This document shows, piece after piece, positions 1-6,976 of a stretch of 7,221 bases of DNA. A program made the translations under genes and the position numbers. Below the pieces are notes generated by a model. That model saw nothing but the letters and a program-made list of their open reading frames with translations, was not told where the DNA came from and did not search any database. Location: assembly GCA_027353565.1 (NCBI GenBank), contig DAIEHO010000229.1, forward strand, positions 1-7,221. The letters are read 5' to 3'. The DNA is from Propionibacteriaceae bacterium (GTDB lineage Bacteria; Actinomycetota; Actinomycetes; Propionibacteriales; Propionibacteriaceae). Every line of letters begins with the position of its first letter. The first letter of the stretch is position 1.

Positions 1-277
1 CGACGACGTCACGAGCTCCGAGCCGTTCCGCGTCATCAACATCGGCCGTGGTGAGGGCGTCTCGGTCCGGGAGCTGGCCGCGGCGTTCCAGGCCGCCACG
101 GGCGAGGCTCTGGAGATCGCCGAGGGCCCGGCCCGTCCCGGCGACGTGCTCGGCGCGTACGCGATCGTCGACACCGCGCACGCGGAGCTCGGCTGGACCG
201 CGGAGCTCACCGTCGCCGACGGCATCCGCGATGCGATCGCCTGGATCCCCCAGCGCAAACGGCTGCTCGGCTACTGA
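1..277 (+). CDS. galE: UDP-glucose 4-epimerase-like protein (GalE family), C-terminal part
   Basis: Partial gene that enters from the left edge; 91 residues are visible, read from base 2 to the TGA at 275-277. The segment has the C-terminal signature of extended-SDR nucleotide-sugar epimerases of the GalE type: a VINIGRGEGVSVREL strand-helix, then ARPGDV and an AELGW motif, followed by a final helix (DGIRDAIAW). In GalE the RPGD and ELGW regions help form the UDP-sugar pocket. Family members interconvert UDP-glucose and UDP-galactose in the cytoplasm. The NAD-binding Rossmann domain and the YxxxK catalytic motif lie outside the window, so the exact substrate (UDP-Glc, UDP-GlcNAc or another sugar) cannot be decided; the symbol is therefore provisional. 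Its position near a dTDP-rhamnose cluster suits a role in supplying surface-polysaccharide precursors, which is inference. Confidence 0.82.
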   Translation, partial: DDVTSSEPFRVINIGRGEGVSVRELAAAFQAATGEALEIAEGPARPGDVLGAYAIVDTAHAELGWTAELTVADGIRDAIAWIPQRKRLLGY

Positions 278-290
278 GGAGCGGCCGCGA

Positions 291-310
291 GGCCGGTCGG
301 AGACTCGGCC
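291..310 (+). terminator. GC-rich hairpin after galE, possible terminator
   Basis: GGCCGGTC (291-298) pairs with GAC (302-304) plus CGGCC (306-310), giving an 8 bp stem with a GGA triloop and one bulged T at 305. It begins 13 nt after the galE stop codon. There is no T-tract, which is common for actinobacterial hairpins near gene ends, so its terminator role is unproven. Confidence 0.35.
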
Positions 311-343
311 AGGACCTCGACCTGCGTCACCTGCCAAGGAAGC

Positions 344-372
344 TTGACATGCGGCCATGCGCCAAGCACACT
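344..372 (+). promoter_or_regulatory. Candidate promoter of the xre-membrane protein unit
   Basis: A perfect TTGACA (-35 consensus) lies at 344-349. After a 17 nt spacer, CACACT at 367-372 is a weak -10 that keeps the conserved A at position 2 and T at position 6. Transcription would start near 379, leaving a leader of about 33 nt before the ATG at 413. The start would fall inside the palindrome at 378-395, as expected for a repressed promoter. Confidence 0.5.
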
Positions 373-377
373 TGTCA

Positions 378-395
378 TGCCAAGTGACCTTGGCA
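378..395. promoter_or_regulatory. Perfect palindrome, candidate XRE operator
   Basis: TGCCAAG (378-384) and CTTGGCA (389-395) form a perfect 7 bp inverted repeat around the spacer TGAC. Further TGCCAAG (332-338) and GCCAAG (361-366) half-sites lie upstream, and the near-identical decamers CTTGACATGC (343-352) and CTTGTCATGC (371-380) repeat with a 28 bp period. The cluster sits directly upstream of a small HTH gene and overlaps the predicted transcription start. The obvious reading is autoregulation by the XRE protein, but that binding is inferred. Confidence 0.55.
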
Positions 396-412
396 GGATC
401 GACGGAGTGACG

Positions 413-604
413 ATGCAGAACGACGTGAGGGCCCTGCGCGAGGCGGCAGGCCTCAGCCAGGGCGCCCTCGGCGCCGCGCTGGGCGTCTCGCGCCAGACGA
501 TCCAGTCCATCGAAGTGGGGAAGTACGACCCGTCGCTCCCCCTGGCCATCCGCATCGCTCGCTACTTCGGGCAGCACGTCGAAGGGATCTTCCATGTCTC
601 GTGA
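413..604 (+). CDS. Small XRE-family helix-turn-helix transcriptional regulator
   Basis: A 63-residue protein that is almost entirely one Cro/C1-type HTH domain. Residues 5-13 form helix 1 (VRALREAAG), 14-36 hold the HTH core (LSQGALGAALGVSRQTI, then QSIEVGK), and YDPSLPLAIRIARYFG at 38-53 is the typical closing segment of this compact subfamily. There is no extra sensor or dimerisation domain. I chose the ATG at 413 because it starts just before the domain and has GGAG at 404-407, 5 nt upstream; an earlier in-frame TTG at 344 would run through the promoter. The gene overlaps the downstream membrane protein by 11 bp, so the two should be translated together. Short XRE regulators paired with small multi-helix membrane proteins recur in bacteria. 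The likely job is a repressor of its own unit, with target sites in the palindromic cluster upstream; the inducing signal is unknown. Confidence 0.88.
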   Translation: MQNDVRALREAAGLSQGALGAALGVSRQTIQSIEVGKYDPSLPLAIRIARYFGQHVEGIFHVS

Positions 605-1007
605 GCTCACCTCGCCCGTCCGCGCCTACATCGGTCTGGCGGCCGGCCTCGCGGTGGTCGTGGCCCTCTTCTTCGTGCTGAGGACGGCGAGCGACAGCGT
701 CGCGCTGGGAGCACTGGTCGGAGGACTGAGCGTCGTGGCGCTCCTCGCCGTCGCCATCTGGCGCGCACGACGGGGCACCGCGACCGCTTCCCTCACCCGC
801 AGCGCGGCAGGTGTCGCCGACGAGCGGGACGCCGACGTCATGCGCCGCTCGCTGGCCGTGGGCGGAAGCACGTCGCTGATCTGGCTGCCGGGCTCACTGG
901 TCGCGATCGTGCTCGGCGCCGACCCCATGATCGCCGTCACCGTCGCCCTGTACGGACAGCTCGCCACCCTCGTCGTCGCCTACCTCGTCGTCCAGCGCAG
1001 CAGGTAG
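594..1007 (+). CDS. Four-helix integral membrane protein, partner of the XRE regulator
   Basis: A 137-residue protein of unknown function with four predicted membrane segments, roughly residues 11-29, 36-56, 87-107 and 112-133. The loop between helices 2 and 3 is charged and carries DERDADVMRRS (76-86). This resembles the DERE-type motif that I associate with small membrane proteins next to short XRE regulators (DUF2178-like), although I cannot confirm the family. There is no signal peptide separate from helix 1 and there are no cysteines. The ATG at 594 lies within the end of the xre gene (stop at 602-604) and is preceded by GAAGGGA at 581-587, 6 nt away, so both ribosome binding and translational coupling are likely. 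The gene ends 48 bp before the convergent rmlA. A role in envelope sensing or stress is only a guess. Confidence 0.8.
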   Translation: MSRELTSPVRAYIGLAAGLAVVVALFFVLRTASDSVALGALVGGLSVVALLAVAIWRARRGTATASLTRSAAGVADERDADVMRRSLAVGGSTSLIWLPGSLVAIVLGADPMIAVTVALYGQLATLVVAYLVVQRSR

Positions 1008-1012
1008 GCGAC

Positions 1013-1029
1013 GGGTCGCAGTCCGACCC
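1013..1029. terminator. Hairpin between convergent genes, possible bidirectional terminator
   Basis: GGGTCG (1013-1018) and CGACCC (1024-1029) form a perfect 6 bp stem with the loop CAGTC. It lies in the 48 bp gap between the membrane protein stop at 1007 and the rmlA stop at 1056, where a terminator shared by both converging transcripts would be expected. No T-tract follows on either strand. Confidence 0.4.
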
Positions 1030-1055
1030 CGATGCCGCCCACCGGCACGCGGTGC

Positions 1056-2985
<1,930 letters not shown>

Positions 2986-2989
2986 CGCC

Positions 2990-4363
2990 ATGGCTGACCT
3001 GAGTGTCGAGTCCACGCCCATCCAGGGGATGTTCGTCGTGCGCCTGCAGGTGCACGGAGACAACCGCGGCTGGTTCAAGGAGAACTGGCAGCGGGAGAAG
3101 ATGGTCGCCCTCGGGCTGCCGGACTTCGGCCCGGTGCAGAACAACATGTCGTACAACGCCGAGATCGGCACCACCCGGGGAATCCACGCCGAGCCGTGGG
3201 ACAAGTTCGTCTCATCGGCGCAGGGGCGGTACTTCGGGGCGTGGGTCGACCTGCGGGAGGGTGACGGCTACGGAACGGTGTTCACGATCGAGGTGGACGA
3301 GTCGGTCGCCGTCTTCGTCCCCCGCGGAGTCGGGAACGCCTACCAGACGCTCACCGAGAACGTCACGTACAGCTACCTCGTCAACGACCACTGGTCCGCC
3401 GACAAGATCGACGACTACTCGTACGTGAACCTGGCCGACGAGACGGTGGCCATCCCTTGGCCCATCCCGCTGTCGCAGGTCCAGATCTCCGACAAGGACC
3501 TGTCCCACCCGCGGCTGGCGGACGCCAAGCACGTACCGGCCCGCAAGACCCTCATCCTCGGCGGCAAGGGACAGCTCGGGCGTGCGCTGGCCGTCGAGTT
3601 CCCCGACGCCACGAGCGTCGACCTCGACGAGCTCGACCTCACCGACCCCGCTCAGGTCGCGGCGTGGCCGTGGGGCGAGTACGACCTGGTCCTGAACGCC
3701 GCCGCCTGGACGAACGTCGATGGCGCCGAGACGCCCGACGGTCGCGCAGCCGCGTGGAGGGCGAACGCGACCGTACCGGCGATGCTCGCCCGGATCGCCG
3801 CCCAGCATCGCCAGACGCTCGTCCACGTGTCGAGCGACTACGTGTTCGACGGTACGAAGAGCGGGTGGGCCGAGGACGACGACCTGGCGCCGTTGTCGGT
3901 GTACGGGCAGACCAAGGCGGCCGGAGACCTCGCCGTGTCGGTCACGCCACGGCACTACCTGATCCGTACGAGCTGGGTCGTCGGCGACGGCAGGAACTTC
4001 CTGGGGATCATGGCCGACCTCGCGTCGCGGGGGATCTCGCCGACGGTCGTGGACGACCAGATCGGCAGGCTGACGCACACGTCCAACCTCGCGGCCGCGA
4101 TCGCGCACCTGGTCAGGACCAAGGCCCCGTACGGCACGTACAACTGCACGGACGGCGGCCCCGAGGTCAGCTGGGCGGACATCGCCAAGGCCGTGTTCGC
4201 TCTGAACGGTCGCTCCCCCGACGACGTCACCCCGGTCTCCACCGAGGCGTACTACGCCGGCAAGGGCAGCATCGCCCCTCGCCCCGCACGCAGCACGCTC
4301 GACCTGTCCAAGCTCGAGGCCACCGGCTACACCGTCCCGGTCTACGAGCCCGGCGTCCTCTGA
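2990..4363 (+). CDS. Bifunctional dTDP-4-keto-rhamnose 3,5-epimerase / dTDP-4-keto-rhamnose reductase (RmlC-RmlD fusion)
   Basis: A 457-residue fusion doing the last two steps to dTDP-L-rhamnose. Residues 1-182 are an RmlC-type cupin: DNRGWFKENW (24-33), FGPVQNNMSYN (47-56), RGIHAEPWDKF (63-73) with the catalytic-type His66 and Lys72, FVPRGVGNAYQTL (109-121), the probable catalytic Tyr129, and SDKD (167-170). Residues 186-457 are an RmlD-type NAD(P)H-dependent SDR: GGKGQLGRAL (191-200), NAAAWTNVDGAE (236-247), SSDYVFDG (281-288), Tyr305 and Lys309 of YGQTK, RTSWVVGDG (326-334) and DDQIGRLTHT (355-364). The epimerase half is a divergent form: the usual RGLHYQ reads RGIHAE, and the His of the family's GFAHGF reads Asn115. 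Such fusions are known from actinobacteria. The ATG at 2990 lies 4 bp after the rmlB stop with only a weak upstream GGG, so coupled translation is likely. The stop is 3 bp from a convergent gene. Confidence 0.95.
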   Translation: MADLSVESTPIQGMFVVRLQVHGDNRGWFKENWQREKMVALGLPDFGPVQNNMSYNAEIGTTRGIHAEPWDKFVSSAQGRYFGAWVDLREGDGYGTVFTIEVDESVAVFVPRGVGNAYQTLTENVTYSYLVNDHWSADKIDDYSYVNLADETVAIPWPIPLSQVQISDKDLSHPRLADAKHVPARKTLILGGKGQLGRALAVEFPDATSVDLDELDLTDPAQVAAWPWGEYDLVLNAAAWTNVDGAETPDGRAAAWRANATVPAMLARIAAQHRQTLVHVSSDYVFDGTKSGWAEDDDLAPLSVYGQTKAAGDLAVSVTPRHYLIRTSWVVGDGRNFLGIMADLASRGISPTVVDDQIGRLTHTSNLAAAIAHLVRTKAPYGTYNCTDGGPEVSWADIAKAVFALNGRSPDDVTPVSTEAYYAGKGSIAPRPARSTLDLSKLEATGYTVPVYEPGVL

Positions 4364-4366
4364 GGC

Positions 4367-4789
4367 TCAAGCTCCCGGTCGGGTCGGGCACGCCTTGGGG
4401 TCACGAAGGCGCTGGACGAGGCCGATGCCCGTGACCAGGGCGGCGAACCCCGCCGTCGAGATCGCCCCGGGGTTCGCGTGAAGCATCACTGCGGCGACCG
4501 GCAGCGAGGCAGCGGCGATGACCGCGCACGGGGCGCAGCCCCAGACCGGGGTGAGCCCCGCACCGGGCCCCGGCACGTACGTGGCCAGGCTGGCGGCTCC
4601 GAACACTGAGGCCACACCGACAAGGACCATCCACATGACCGGCGCGAACGCGAGTCCGCCACCGGCAGCTGTCAGTCCCAGCCAGGCGAGCGGCGCAATG
4701 AGCGCACCCACCAGCACGCGTCGCGGGGTGGCAGGCCGCGCGACGGCCTCGACTACCACGGGCTGCGTAGCCCGTCGGATCTCCATCAC
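4367..4789 (-). CDS. Small four-helix membrane protein with CxxC, under a CsoR-type operator
   Basis: A 140-residue protein of no family I can name. It has a charged N-terminus, then four predicted membrane helices at about residues 25-47, 49-71, 87-104 and 110-126. A Cys pair at the start of helix 3 (WGCAPCAV, Cys85 and Cys88), Cys134 in the short C-terminal tail, and Met51, Met53 and Met102 could bind a soft metal or carry a redox disulfide. A Cys pair at the mouth of a membrane helix is reminiscent of MerC/MerT-type metal transporters, but there is no sequence match I would claim. Two starts are adjacent: GTG at 4789 and ATG at 4786. The GTG lies 6 nt after a TATGGT -10 and could be a leaderless start; the ATG would be 9 nt after it. 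The gene converges on the rhamnose operon with a 3 bp gap, so the two messages have no room for separate terminators. The operator upstream suggests induction by copper(I) or by sulfane sulfur. Confidence 0.78.
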   Translation of the reverse strand: MMEIRRATQPVVVEAVARPATPRRVLVGALIAPLAWLGLTAAGGGLAFAPVMWMVLVGVASVFGAASLATYVPGPGAGLTPVWGCAPCAVIAAASLPVAAVMLHANPGAISTAGFAALVTGIGLVQRLRDPKACPTRPGA

Positions 4790-4795
4790 GACCCA

Positions 4796-4825
4796 ACCAT
4801 ATACCCCCCTGGGTATATGGGTCCA
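4796..4825 (-). promoter_or_regulatory. Candidate promoter of the CxxC membrane protein
   Basis: On the minus strand, TGGACC (4825-4820) resembles a -35 (four of six matches to TTGACA). After an 18 nt spacer, TATGGT (4801-4796) fits the TANNNT -10. Only 6 nt separate this -10 from the GTG at 4789, which fits a leaderless message. The CsoR-type palindrome fills the spacer and overlaps both elements, the arrangement expected for repression by blocking RNA polymerase. Confidence 0.55.
4797..4820. promoter_or_regulatory. CsoR/RcnR-family operator palindrome
   Basis: CCATATACCC (4797-4806) and GGGTATATGG (4811-4820) are perfect reverse complements around the tetranucleotide CCCT. An AT-rich outer part (ATATA) leading into a C-run/G-run core is the layout of operators bound by CsoR-family repressors: copper-sensing CsoR, and the persulfide-sensing CstR branch with similar ATACCC/GGGTAT sites. 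These tetrameric repressors release DNA on binding Cu(I) or on thiol modification. No csoR-like gene is in the window, so the regulator must act from elsewhere. Which ligand it senses cannot be read from the site. Confidence 0.72.
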
Positions 4826-4882
4826 GGGTGGTCATGCGCCGCCGAGCCCTCTCCCCTCTGGGAATCCGGCCTGCCCCGGACG

Positions 4883-4888
4883 TACCTT
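4883..4888 (+). promoter_or_regulatory. -10 element for leaderless start of the transglutaminase-like gene
   Basis: TACCTT fits TANNNT and ends 6 nt before the ATG at 4895. Transcription would begin at or beside the start codon, and no ribosome site is seen in between. No clear -35 is visible, which is tolerated in actinobacterial promoters. Confidence 0.5.
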
Positions 4889-4894
4889 GATCGC

Positions 4895-5794
4895 ATGACG
4901 GAGACCTACCTCGCGCAGAGCCCGGTCACGGACCCGGGACGGTACGCATCGTGGGTGGCGGCGCTCCCGGACGACGTGGCCGCGCTCCGGGACGTCTCGT
5001 CGAACCTCGTCTTCCACTACTGGGGCAGCGGCGACTTTGCCGCCCACGGGGTGCCGGAGGAGCGCGCAACCGAGATCGACACCCGCTACGTCGACGACAT
5101 CCTCGGCCTGCTCCACGACAGGTCGTCCGAGCCGTTGGGCGCCCCTCGGGAGCCGTCACAGCAGTTCGTCGGGTGCTGTCGGGACTTCACGGCGCTTCTC
5201 GTGTCGTTCGCACGGGCGCACGACATCCCGGCCCGCACGCGGGTCGGGTTCTGCGGATACTTCGTGCGCGGCTGGTGGATCGACCACGTCGTCGCCGAGG
5301 TGCGGGACGCGGAGCAGGACCGCTGGCGGCTGGTCGAGGCGCAGGTGGGCGCCGACCACCGCGACGCCGGGACCGGGGAGGTCCTTCCGGTCATGGACGT
5401 CCCGCGAGACCGGTTCCTCACCGGCCCCGACGCGTGGCGCGCCGCACGCACAGGAGAGCTCGACCACGCGACGTTCGTCGTGAACCCCCAGCTCGAGGAG
5501 CCGTTCCTCCGCTCGTGGCCCTATCTCGCGCACAACCTCGTGCTCGACCTCGCCGCACTCGGCTCGCGCGAGATGATGCTGTGGGACGAGTACGGGCTGT
5601 TGTCCGGGCCCCTGTCGGATGCCGACACCGACATGTTGGACGAGCTGGCCGCAGCGATCGGCGACGACGTCGACCCCGAGGTCGTGAGGTCCTGGCTGCA
5701 CGACAGCCGGCTGCGGATCCCCCGAGACCTCATGAGCTACAGCCCGCGATCCGGACCGCGTCACGTGACACTGCGAGCGGGGCTGGCGACCTAG
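4895..5794 (+). CDS. Transglutaminase-fold (transglut_core-like) protein
   Basis: A 299-residue soluble protein without signal peptide or membrane segment. Residues 92-150 carry the pattern of bacterial transglutaminase-like cysteine proteases: VGCCRDFTALLVSFARAHDIPAR, where Cys95 directly before Arg-Asp is the likely nucleophile, then GFCGYF (118-123), WWIDHVVAEV (127-136) with the likely catalytic His131, and WRLVEAQVG (144-152), where Glu148 stands at the place usually held by the triad Asp. The N-terminal 90 residues are mostly helical, and the C-terminal part (about 175-280, including AHNLVLDLAALGSREMMLWDEYGL) is a helical extension I do not recognise. The ATG at 4895 is preferred to the in-frame ATG at 4817, which lies inside the CsoR-type palindrome and would add 26 residues without conserved features. 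Related folds act as amide or peptide hydrolases; the substrate here is unknown. It stands alone, with intergenic gaps on both sides. Confidence 0.82.
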   Translation: MTETYLAQSPVTDPGRYASWVAALPDDVAALRDVSSNLVFHYWGSGDFAAHGVPEERATEIDTRYVDDILGLLHDRSSEPLGAPREPSQQFVGCCRDFTALLVSFARAHDIPARTRVGFCGYFVRGWWIDHVVAEVRDAEQDRWRLVEAQVGADHRDAGTGEVLPVMDVPRDRFLTGPDAWRAARTGELDHATFVVNPQLEEPFLRSWPYLAHNLVLDLAALGSREMMLWDEYGLLSGPLSDADTDMLDELAAAIGDDVDPEVVRSWLHDSRLRIPRDLMSYSPRSGPRHVTLRAGLAT

Positions 5795-5829
5795 GGGACA
5801 TGCACCCGTGCGGAGCCGTAGCCCGGTTG

Positions 5830-5911
5830 GGTGGTTCCCGACCTCGTCCTCATCGGGAAGACACTGGCTCCGAGCTTGGGGATAAGCCGGACCCGTAGGA
5901 CGGGAACCACC
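5830..5911. repeat. 11 bp inverted repeat enclosing nested, partly exclusive hairpins
   Basis: GGTGGTTCCCG (5830-5840) is perfectly complementary to CGGGAACCACC (5901-5911), with 60 nt between. Within the left arm, TTCCCGA (5835-5841) can instead pair perfectly with TCGGGAA (5853-5859) over an 11 nt loop, so the two pairings exclude each other. A second hairpin lies inside: CCG+GCTT (5870-5877, one bulged A at 5873) with AAGC+CGG (5884-5890) around the loop GGGGAT. This could be a structured RNA, a terminator/attenuator, or an interspersed repeat. It starts 35 nt after the stop of the transglutaminase-like gene. Confidence 0.55.
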
Positions 5912-6038
5912 GGACCAGGGGCAGGCGAGCGACTCGAGGTCCTCGACTCGCACGACTGTGCCGGTTCTGACACGAGCCTTCGCCCTTGTCACTGGGGACA
6001 CTAGGACCGAAGCCGGCCCACCCAGGCGGAGAGTCGCC

Positions 6039-6058
6039 AAACTGTCCACAAACTGTCC
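6039..6058. repeat. Tandem AAACTGTCC direct repeat with 11 bp period
   Basis: AAACTGTCC occurs at 6039-6047 and 6050-6058, separated by AC. The 11 bp spacing puts both copies on one face of the helix, as for a protein binding site. They lie about 50 bp upstream of the presumed -10 of the VOC-protein gene, an activator-like position. Confidence 0.45.
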
Positions 6059-6061
6059 GGT

Positions 6062-6078
6062 CCCGCCCTCAGGGCGGG
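6062..6078. terminator. GC-rich perfect hairpin upstream of the VOC gene
   Basis: CCCGCCC (6062-6068) pairs with GGGCGGG (6072-6078) around the triloop TCA. It has no T-tract. It may terminate a transcript reading through from upstream or be part of the control region of the next gene; the sequence does not decide. Confidence 0.35.
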
Positions 6079-6105
6079 TGCAGGCGAGCTGCCGCGACGA
6101 GCGGG

Positions 6106-6111
6106 CACACT
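6106..6111 (+). promoter_or_regulatory. Weak -10 element for leaderless start of the VOC gene
   Basis: CACACT ends 7 nt before the ATG at 6119. It differs from TANNNT only at the first base and is identical to the candidate -10 of the xre unit. No ribosome site precedes the ATG, in keeping with a leaderless message. Confidence 0.38.
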
Positions 6112-6118
6112 CAGGCCT

Positions 6119-6844
6119 ATGCGAATCCGCTGGATGTACCTGTTCCTCGACACGCCGGCTGCGGACGCGGGCTCATCCTGGGCGTACTGGGCCGAGGTCA
6201 CACGGTCGACCGTGTCGCCGGTGCGCGGCGAGCACGGGCAGTTCGCGACTCTGCTCCCGGTGACCGGTGACGCCTGGCTCAAGGTGCAGTCCGTCGAGGC
6301 GGGGCCGGGCGGCGTGCACCTCGACATCGACACCGACGACAGAGCCGCGTTCGTCGCCCACGCGGTCGGGCTCGGCGCGGCCGTACGGACCACGTACCAC
6401 GACGTCGTGGTGCTCCGGTCGCCGGCGGGGATCGTGTTCTGCGCAACCGTCGGCGGGGCCGGTTCGGTCGGCCGCCGCGTCGACGCGGTCGCCGACCAGG
6501 CCTGTCTCGACATCCCACGGTCTCAGTTCGCCGCCGAGGTCGCCTTCTGGCGCGACCTCACCGGCTGGGTCGCGTCCGAGATGAGCGACGACGACGAGTT
6601 CGTCTCGCTGCGACGACCGGCCGCCATGCCCGTACGCATCCTGCTGCAGCGCCGCGACGACGAGACGCCGGCCTCGGCGCACGTCGACTTCGCCACCGCG
6701 GATCGCGACGCCGAGACGGAGCGGCACGTTCGGGCGGGGGCCGAGGTCGTCTCCGTCCATGGCCAGTGGACCGTTCTGCGCGACCCGGTCGGCCGGATCT
6801 ACTGCCTGACCGACCGCGATCCGATCACCGGCGCGCCGCGCTGA
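6119..6844 (+). CDS. Two-module VOC (glyoxalase/bleomycin-resistance fold) protein
   Basis: A 241-residue cytoplasmic protein made of two similar halves, about residues 3-111 and 122-235. Each half shows the vicinal-oxygen-chelate pattern. In the first, VHLDIDTDD (66-74) with His67 is followed by HAVGLGAAV (81-89) and VVLRSPAGIVFCA (97-109). In the second, AHVDFATADRD (187-197) with His188 is followed by RAGAEVV (205-211) and TVLRDPVGRIYCLTD (218-232). The order of metal-type His, a helix ending in GA, then a D/SPxG-I-F/Y-C strand is that of the glyoxalase_6-like subfamily. VOC proteins use a metal to act on adjacent oxygens (lyase, isomerase, dioxygenase) or simply bind ligands; which of these applies cannot be read here. 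The ATG at 6119 gives a complete first strand and follows a -10-like hexamer by 7 nt. A GC-rich hairpin follows the stop codon. Confidence 0.82.
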   Translation: MRIRWMYLFLDTPAADAGSSWAYWAEVTRSTVSPVRGEHGQFATLLPVTGDAWLKVQSVEAGPGGVHLDIDTDDRAAFVAHAVGLGAAVRTTYHDVVVLRSPAGIVFCATVGGAGSVGRRVDAVADQACLDIPRSQFAAEVAFWRDLTGWVASEMSDDDEFVSLRRPAAMPVRILLQRRDDETPASAHVDFATADRDAETERHVRAGAEVVSVHGQWTVLRDPVGRIYCLTDRDPITGAPR

Positions 6845-6852
6845 GCGCGGTT

Positions 6853-6872
6853 CCGGCCGTTCCGAGGGCCGG
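6853..6872 (+). terminator. GC-rich hairpin after the VOC gene, possible terminator
   Basis: CCGGCC (6853-6858) pairs with GGCCGG (6867-6872) over an 8 nt loop, starting 8 nt after the VOC stop codon. A second GGCCGG at 6876-6881 could pair with the same arm instead. No T-tract follows. The rest of the 132 bp gap to 6976 shows nothing else beyond the -10 element of the next gene. Confidence 0.38.
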
Positions 6873-6963
6873 TGGGGCCGGACTGGGCTGCCGTGCCGCA
6901 CCGCCGAGGCGTTCTCAGATGCCCGCGACCCCGTTGCCCAGAGCCCGGGTCGCCGAGCACCGC

Positions 6964-6969
6964 TAGCGT
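6964..6969 (+). promoter_or_regulatory. -10 element for leaderless start of the ThrE-like gene
   Basis: TAGCGT fits TANNNT and ends 7 nt before the ATG at 6977, the same geometry as at rmlB (TAGTGT, 7 nt). There is no ribosome site between them. Confidence 0.58.
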
Positions 6970-6976
6970 GGTCCCC

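Larger units (their letters stand above)
5795..6118. other. 324 bp intergenic region rich in inverted and direct repeats, no convincing gene
   Basis: No open frame here resembles a protein, and the frames that cross it are shadows continuing into neighbouring genes. The stretch holds a large inverted repeat with nested hairpins (5830-5911), a hexamer palindrome TCGAGG-T-CCTCGA (5934-5946), a tandem AAACTGTCC pair (6039-6058) and a GC-rich hairpin (6062-6078). The heptamer GGGGACA occurs at 5794-5800 and again exactly 200 bp on at 5994-6000. No tRNA or rRNA is seen. The first half may be a 3' untranslated structure of the transglutaminase-like gene, a small RNA, or a dispersed repeat. Confidence 0.6.

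Noticed and set aside
4817..4894. Upstream ATG for the transglutaminase-like gene
   Set aside because: The ATG at 4817 is part of the CsoR-type palindrome, and the 26 added residues carry no conserved feature; a -10 element at 4883-4888 favours 4895.
5811..5980. Possible c-di-AMP (ydaO-type) or other known riboswitch, prompted by GGGAACCACC and GGGGATAAG
   Set aside because: The remaining conserved blocks of that class are missing, and the nearest downstream gene seems leaderless and lies more than 100 bp away.
5156..6049. Minus-strand open frame (297 residues) across the transglutaminase-like gene and the gap
   Set aside because: Most of it is antisense to a gene with clear motifs; the remainder has no recognisable domain or ribosome site.
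6845..6976. Possible tRNA or small RNA in the gap before the ThrE-like gene
   Set aside because: No cloverleaf, T-arm consensus or anticodon arm could be built; only a GC hairpin and a -10 element are seen.
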